In this document: positions 6,869 through 9,888 of the stretch, one piece after another | Layout of the letters: every line of letters begins with the position of its first letter | Numbering within the stretch: the stretch's first letter is position 1 | DNA from: Hyphomicrobiaceae bacterium | GTDB taxonomy: Bacteria > Pseudomonadota > Alphaproteobacteria > Rhizobiales > Hyphomicrobiaceae | DNA: 9,888 nucleotides | Direction of reading: 5' to 3' | NCBI GenBank assembly: GCA_021775715.1 | Contig: JAJFHI010000171.1 | Span: 1-9,888 of the forward strand | Notes under the pieces: generated by a model | What the model was told of the DNA's origin: nothing | The model's input: only the letters and a program-made list of their open reading frames with translations | The model's database searches: none | Program-made: the position numbers and the translations under genes

Positions 6869-8135
6869 CGTCATCCTCCTTTTCGCCGATGTCACGGAAG
6901 TAATTGGCAGTAAAATGATGGTTCAGCTTAGGATCAAAATAGTGTTTTCTCTTTATCCAAATAAATCCATCGCCCTTTGAGATTACCGCCACGTCGACCG
7001 GCCCTCCGACCGTTTCCCTATCAAGCGAAACGCGCCGTTTTAGAGATGTGAGATTTACGAGCGCTTCGGCCATGTTCGCCAACTCTTCTTTTGGCAGAGT
7101 GCCAACCATATCAATAATGGGCGACGAGTAATATTCTTTTCTATAAGCTGCCGAAGTGTCGCTGAACTCATCGAATTGTCGTACAGCAAGCTCTGTAACT
7201 GCGGCCTTAGCAGCTTCCATGTCATCAAGGCCTGTTGCGAAACCTTCCAGAACAGACACTGCATTACTAACAATAAGTTTTTTTACAGAACCTTCAAGAA
7301 AGCTACGATATCTTGCGTCGATCCCCTCCATGAACCGGATCACCATATCTCTTTGCGCAAAAGGAATTATGATTGCATCATGCTTCCGGTTTAGTGATGA
7401 ATCTGCTTGCGGACGGGACTTCAACTTGTTGGGGAAAATAAATCCATCGGTATCGTAAGCCACAATTGCTGGAAGCTTCTGATCCTCTCCAAACCCTGCT
7501 ATGACGATACCAGATTGCAGAGGAGAGTAGTGGTTCCTAGTGATGCTTGTGACAAGAAATTCACAGAACCTCTCCCGTATTCCATCGGTTTCAGGGACAC
7601 GTGCCGCTGTCTCTGTGAGAACTGGCATGTAACTGTCTCTGAAGCTTTTGGTTTCGTCATCGGAGAGGAAGGGTGCTGCAGCAGCCGCTTCTTCTAGTCT
7701 TTTATTGATTTCATTTGAAAGGACGTTTTCAAAGATCTCGTTAGTATCGCCAACAATCATTTCGTCACGCACGTCGTCCATAAGATCACTTAACTGAGAT
7801 CGAGCTATGGACGATATGTTTGCTTTGCAATCGGCTGGCTGATAATCAAAAAACTGGGATAAAAATTCAAGAAAGTCACTGCCCCAATCTGCAATTTTAC
7901 TCTCAGATAATGTTCCCTTACTTTTTCGATATTCTTTTATGATTGTTTCCCAGGGGAAACCCATAAAATCAGCATTCCCATAAATCATAACGCCAACTGG
8001 GTGAACACGTGACAGCGTGAAAAGCTTGTTGACAGTGTCGTACGTCTTTTCTTGGCCGCCGCTTGACACAGTGACCTTGCTATCGGCAGCCAGCGCAACG
8101 GCTGACTTATTCAATATCGCGATTTCAGCCGTCAT
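6861..8135 (-). CDS. Proteasome/HslV-like Ntn-hydrolase family protein
   Basis: A 424-aa protein with an N-terminus aligning to HslV and proteasome beta subunits. After Met removal, Thr1 begins TAEIAILNKSAVALAADSKVT, with Asp17 at the canonical place in a D-x-x-V-T context shared with HslV, and Lys36 in NKLF standing for Lys33. GVMIYGNADF matches the conserved Gly segment after it. A later strand pair (SGIVIAGFGEDQKLPAIVAYDTDG, about 208-231) and the C-terminal GGPVDVAVISKGDGFIWIKRK (about 377-397) resemble the second sheet of the fold. The helical stretch at about 65-205 is an insertion relative to HslV (roughly 175 aa). The ATG at 8135 lies inside the last codons of the 89-aa gene (11-base overlap) and exposes Thr1; an upstream start at 8171 would add 12 basic residues and bury it. 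A protease or amidohydrolase activity is likely but the substrate is unknown. No HslU-like ATPase is encoded here. Confidence 0.85.
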   Translation of the reverse strand: MTAEIAILNKSAVALAADSKVTVSSGGQEKTYDTVNKLFTLSRVHPVGVMIYGNADFMGFPWETIIKEYRKSKGTLSESKIADWGSDFLEFLSQFFDYQPADCKANISSIARSQLSDLMDDVRDEMIVGDTNEIFENVLSNEINKRLEEAAAAAPFLSDDETKSFRDSYMPVLTETAARVPETDGIRERFCEFLVTSITRNHYSPLQSGIVIAGFGEDQKLPAIVAYDTDGFIFPNKLKSRPQADSSLNRKHDAIIIPFAQRDMVIRFMEGIDARYRSFLEGSVKKLIVSNAVSVLEGFATGLDDMEAAKAAVTELAVRQFDEFSDTSAAYRKEYYSSPIIDMVGTLPKEELANMAEALVNLTSLKRRVSLDRETVGGPVDVAVISKGDGFIWIKRKHYFDPKLNHHFTANYFRDIGEKEDDDE

Positions 8136-8394
8136 CTTTTTTCCATCGCGCCGCTGCTGCCTTTTTGGCAATAAGTTTGCGTTGGTCCGGGCTTAATTTC
8201 AGCGCTCTAGCTGCACCACCTTTGAGGCCGCCCCGCCGACCAAGACTCACCGCTGCAGGATCTTTACCACCCGAAGCTTGTGTAGGGATATCCTCAGCAG
8301 TCTGATCTGTCGCGATATCCACTATGGATTTCGCAAGCTGGTTCACGTCACGAGGCCGCTTCTTTTGAGGCTTTTTTGGTGCTTTACCGCTCAT
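8125..8394 (-). CDS. Small basic Gly/Lys/Ala-rich protein, first gene of passenger operon
   Basis: An 89-aa protein with a Lys/Pro-rich N-terminus (KAPKKPQKKRP), a segment DVNQLAKSIVDIATD (about 17-30), and a C-terminal block KDPAAVSLGRRGGLKGGAAR then LSPDQRKLIAKKAAAARWKK (about 44-86). The C-terminal pattern, a GRxGGLKGGxAR turn followed by an Ala/Lys helix ending in ARW, recurs in small bacterial proteins often labelled histone H1-like or nucleic-acid-binding, from recollection. The ATG at 8394 is the natural start, though no strong Shine-Dalgarno is visible. Its last codons (AAAAAAGATGAC) contain the start of the Ntn-hydrolase gene, so the two are translationally coupled. It may bind nucleic acid or be an adaptor or substrate of the hydrolase; that is inference. 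Confidence 0.78.
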   Translation of the reverse strand: MSGKAPKKPQKKRPRDVNQLAKSIVDIATDQTAEDIPTQASGGKDPAAVSLGRRGGLKGGAARALKLSPDQRKLIAKKAAAARWKKDDG

Positions 8395-8455
8395 GCATCA
8401 AGTGTCGCATTTCATTGGAGAAAATACCAGTGATTCACTTGACGACCGGCCGCAA

Positions 8456-8559
8456 AGGACGCAAGAGTCCTATTCATGCGTATCTGTTGTGCGGGAACCG
8501 CCGGGATTGCACCCCGACGGCCCCAGAAAGAGTCCGTTCCAAGCCTGGAGCCGGGACCC
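8456..8559 (-). ncRNA. Candidate structured leader RNA or small RNA
   Basis: Three consecutive stem-loops can be drawn on the minus strand. The first has outer stem GGGUCC/GGACUC (8559-8554 with 8535-8530) and inner stem UCCA/UGGA (8549-8546 with 8541-8538). The second is CCGUCGGG, loop GUGCAAU, CCCGGCGG (8520-8498). The third is AGGAC, six-base loop, GUCCU (8471-8456). In the first two, one pair is G-U on the minus strand and becomes A-C on the plus strand, so the minus RNA folds better. It ends about 60 bases upstream of the passenger operon and could be its leader. No family is recognised; no covariation can be tested from one sequence. Confidence 0.4.
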
Positions 8560-8615
8560 TTGTAAACTTGTTTCGGAAGTCAGTTACGCTTACCCCAGTC
8601 GATGTATCAAGTGCC

Positions 8616-8641
8616 CGGTCTCCCTTATCCATAGGAGACCG
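8616..8641 (+). promoter_or_regulatory. Hairpin sequestering the KTSC ribosome binding site
   Basis: CGGTCTCC (8616-8623) and GGAGACCG (8634-8641) form a perfect 8-bp stem with a 10-base loop, ending two bases before the KTSC ATG at 8644. The Shine-Dalgarno AGGAGA (8633-8638) lies almost wholly in the 3' arm. Such a structure would keep translation low unless opened by temperature, a bound protein or upstream translation. The same sequence is also a potential dyad operator at DNA level. Confidence 0.55.
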
Positions 8642-8643
8642 TC

Positions 8644-8844
8644 ATGGTCTATTTTAGTTCGACTGCAATCTGTGCTGCAGATTATAGCGCACAGACCCAA
8701 GTTCTGCGTATCCAATTCACAAGTGGTTCAACCATTTACGATTATCCCGGCGTACCTCGCCATATTTGGGATGGCTTACTAAATGCGCCGTCACAGGGCA
8801 TTTACTACAATGTCCACATTCGCGACGTGTACGCTGCACGCTAA
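8644..8844 (+). CDS. KTSC domain-containing protein
   Basis: This 66-aa protein is one complete KTSC domain. Recognisable features are the early SS-x-I segment (FSSTAI), the central strands QVLRIQFTSGSTIYDYPGVP matching the family pattern of L-x-V-x-F-x-x-G followed by Y-x-Y-x-x-V-P, and the C-terminal SQGIYYNVHIRDVY matching S-x-G-x-Y-x-N-x-x-I-R. The domain is named for the C-terminus of some lysyl-tRNA synthetases; as a stand-alone small protein its function is not established. The ATG is preceded by AGGAGA at good spacing, inside a hairpin. It is the only passenger gene on the plus strand, divergent from the Ntn-hydrolase operon. Its TAA overlaps the stop of the converging 61-aa ORF. Confidence 0.85.
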   Translation: MVYFSSTAICAADYSAQTQVLRIQFTSGSTIYDYPGVPRHIWDGLLNAPSQGIYYNVHIRDVYAAR

Positions 8845-9026
8845 TCGCAGTTGATTGTCACTGTCGCTGGCCCGGTTGCGTTTACGGTGCGAGACTCGTT
8901 AGGGTTGAGCACCATGCTTGTAACGCCGGGTCGGCGATTTAGCTCCCACTGCAGATCACATGTTGGTGCAAACCGCAGAATCAATCTCCAAGTTGTTCGT
9001 AGTGAATCATAGCTGAGTCTTGTCAT
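8841..9026 (-). CDS. Small hypothetical protein next to right end of element
   Basis: A possible 61-aa protein, not recognised. It starts MTRLSYDSLRTTWRLILRF, has a middle with Arg/Pro (ELNRRPGVTSM), and ends in a Thr/Val/Asn-rich strand-like tail (PNESRTVNATGPATVTINCD). The ATG at 9026 has AGGA six bases upstream, which supports real translation; a TTG directly before it is an alternative. The start is 28 bases inside the right terminal repeat, so transcription probably comes from phoR read-through unless the end itself has a promoter. It converges on the KTSC gene with a 3-base overlap of the stops. It could be the remnant of a longer gene. Confidence 0.42.
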   Translation of the reverse strand: MTRLSYDSLRTTWRLILRFAPTCDLQWELNRRPGVTSMVLNPNESRTVNATGPATVTINCD

Positions 9027-9053
9027 CAAGCGTCCTTTTCGAATTGTGACGGC

Positions 9054-9070
9054 GAAACTGACCCACTACC
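9054..9070 (-). repeat. Right terminal inverted repeat
   Basis: Read on the minus strand this is GGTAGTGGGTCAGTTTC, identical to the left end. Its outermost GGTAG provides the last bases of the phoR Gly codon and the phoR TAG stop (9068-9066). Confidence 0.92.
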
Positions 9071-9888
9071 CAAGGGCCTTAAACGACACTGCAAACTTCG
9101 ACCCGTGGCCAAGCTCTGACTCGATGCTGAGGGTGCCGCGATGGCGGGCAACAATGTGCTTCACGATAGCTAACCCCAAGCCCGTGCCGCCTTTTTCCCG
9201 GCTGGACGTTACGTTGGCACGATAGAATCGTTCCGTCAGTCGCGGGAGGTGGTCAGCGGCAATGCCAACACCATCGTCCTCAACGGTCGCGGTTACGATT
9301 TTCGGCACATCCTTACTATCAAGCGAAACCTCGACTTTAAGCTCGATATGACCATCAGGCTTGCCGTACTTCACCGCGTTCTGCACAAGGTTTTGCAGCA
9401 CCTGACCGATCTCCTCGCGGTCGCCGCGGATCATCGCAACGCGCCGGGCTTGTGTCAGATCGATCGTAATACCCGATGCTTCCGCCAGGAGCTTGAGCGT
9501 TTGAACGACCTCTTGCGCCACCTCATTGACGTCGACCGTTCCGCTCGGGGCTAAGTGCGCACGCATTTCAACACGACTGAGCGACAGAAGGTCTTCAATC
9601 AATCGGGTCATGCGTTCCGCTTGGGTAGCCATGATGCCGAGAAAGCGGTCTTGCGCAGCTAGATCGTGGCGCGCCGGACCTTGTAGAGTGTCGACAAACC
9701 CACGCAGTGACGCCAATGGTGTCCGCAGTTCGTGGCTGGCATTGGCGACAAAGTCGCTGCGTGTCTGCTCCAGGCGATCCTGCTCGGAATGATCGCGAAA
9801 ACAAATTAGCAAGTCCGGTGCCGTCCGGTTTTTGTCACCATGATCAAGCCGCGCAACGGTGGCCGAGATCCGGCGCTCAATTGGGAGG
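9066..9888 (-). CDS. phoR: Phosphate regulon sensor histidine kinase PhoR (3' part)
   Basis: The frame is open to the window edge, so only the last 273 residues are seen. They start in the end of a PAS-like domain (RRISATVARLDHG then LLICFRDHSEQDRLEQ). Next is the dimerisation/phospho-acceptor helix with FVANASHELRTPLASLRGF; the phosphorylated His is at about visible residue 52. The ATPase domain follows with N-box EIGQVLQNLVQNAVKYG, G1 VEDDGVGIAAD, F-box RLTERFYRA and G2 KGGTGLGLAIVKHI. PhoR phosphorylates PhoB when phosphate is scarce and is restrained by PstSCAB and PhoU. The inserted element abuts the last Gly codon, but the encoded end (FKALG-stop) is unchanged. An internal TTG at 9812 is not a credible start because it would cut the domain before the HisKA helix. 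Confidence 0.95.
   Translation of the reverse strand, partial: LPIERRISATVARLDHGDKNRTAPDLLICFRDHSEQDRLEQTRSDFVANASHELRTPLASLRGFVDTLQGPARHDLAAQDRFLGIMATQAERMTRLIEDLLSLSRVEMRAHLAPSGTVDVNEVAQEVVQTLKLLAEASGITIDLTQARRVAMIRGDREEIGQVLQNLVQNAVKYGKPDGHIELKVEVSLDSKDVPKIVTATVEDDGVGIAADHLPRLTERFYRANVTSSREKGGTGLGLAIVKHIVARHRGTLSIESELGHGSKFAVSFKALG
9071..9078. repeat. Right target-site duplication CAAGGGCC
   Basis: This is an exact copy of 5568-5575, directly outside the right terminal repeat and inside the final phoR codons (read as ...GCC CTT G on the minus strand). It shows that the target was the phoR 3' end. Confidence 0.9.

Larger units (their letters stand above)
8395..8643. other. Divergent intergenic region between passenger operon and KTSC gene
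   Basis: These 249 bases separate the minus-strand operon (start 8394) from the plus-strand KTSC gene (start 8644), so both promoters should lie here. The heptamer TCAAGTG occurs at 8398-8404 and 8607-8613 and inverted at 8436-8442; the outer two sit in a longer similar context (ATGYATCAAGTGYC). On the minus strand TGGTATTTT (complement of 8421-8429) is a possible extended -10 for the operon, but no good -35 accompanies it. Several stem-loops at 8456-8641 are listed separately. Open frames crossing it show no credible coding character. Confidence 0.55.
5576..9070 (-). mobile_element. 3.5-kb IS1-family-like element with passenger genes
   Basis: The boundaries are set by perfect 17-bp inverted ends and an 8-bp target duplication, so this looks like an intact, single transposition event. 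The transposase sits at the left end and occupies under a third of the length. The remaining roughly 2.4 kb carries a three-gene minus-strand operon, a KTSC gene on the plus strand and a small ORF. A plain IS1-family element is about 0.7-1.2 kb, so this is an unusual cargo-bearing form. All its genes except the KTSC gene run in the same direction as phoR and pst. The Ntn-hydrolase gene looks AT-richer than the pst genes, consistent with a foreign origin. Family assignment rests on the GGTAGTG-type ends, 8-bp duplication and DDE protein; a related IS group is possible. Confidence 0.88.

Noticed and set aside
8476..8516. Minus strand GGTGCAATCCCGGCGG followed by CCCGCACAACAG recalls the core of a cobalamin riboswitch
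   Set aside because: The ACTGT and the downstream GGGAAGG and CCAGGAGACCTGCC-like segments are missing, and the downstream genes have no cobalamin link. A loose resemblance only; an Rfam scan would decide.
8393..8782. 129-codon plus-strand frame overlapping the KTSC gene
   Set aside because: Out of frame with the clear KTSC domain and running through a structured intergenic region; composition is not protein-like.
1..9888. tRNA, rRNA or CRISPR content
   Set aside because: No T-loop-type GGTTCGAATCC, no rRNA-like conserved stretch and no regularly spaced repeats were seen.

Overview
The window looks like chromosomal DNA of an alphaproteobacterium. The evidence is a phosphate (Pst) operon in the order phoR-pstS-pstC-pstA-pstB, all on the minus strand, with alphaproteobacterial-style long N-terminal extensions on PstC and PstA and an alphaproteobacterial-type PhoR kinase. 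Hyphomicrobiales or a related marine lineage is plausible, but genus cannot be read from this sequence.

Layout in the direction of transcription (right to left): 9888-9066 is the 3' part of phoR, the phosphate-sensing histidine kinase. 9078-5568 is a 3.5-kb insertion. 5379-4234 is pstS (periplasmic phosphate-binding protein), 4098-2707 pstC, 2693-903 pstA (permeases) and 843-1 pstB (ATPase). pstS and pstC are separated by a 9-bp stem-loop. pstC/pstA/pstB are tightly packed. Together PstSCAB import phosphate at high affinity and, with PhoR, control the Pho regulon.

The insertion (5576-9070) is a complete IS1-family-like element that carries passenger genes. It has 17-bp perfect terminal inverted repeats beginning GGTAGTGGG, an 8-bp target duplication CAAGGGCC, and a 317-aa single-frame DDE transposase at its left end. 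It hit exactly at the phoR stop codon, and because the element starts with GGTAG, as the original flank did, PhoR still ends in the same Gly-stop.

The passenger region holds a translationally coupled minus-strand trio: an 89-aa basic protein with a Gly/Lys/Ala-rich C-terminus, a 424-aa proteasome/HslV-like Ntn-hydrolase with Thr1/Asp17/Lys36 after Met removal, and a 64-aa acidic/polar protein with a strong Shine-Dalgarno. It also holds a divergent 66-aa KTSC-domain gene whose ribosome binding site lies in a perfect hairpin, a 61-aa unknown small ORF next to the right end, and a 249-bp divergent intergenic region with stem-loops that pair better as minus-strand RNA. The mobile proteasome-like operon is the most unusual content. 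I know of no named system matching it; that is recall, not a search result.
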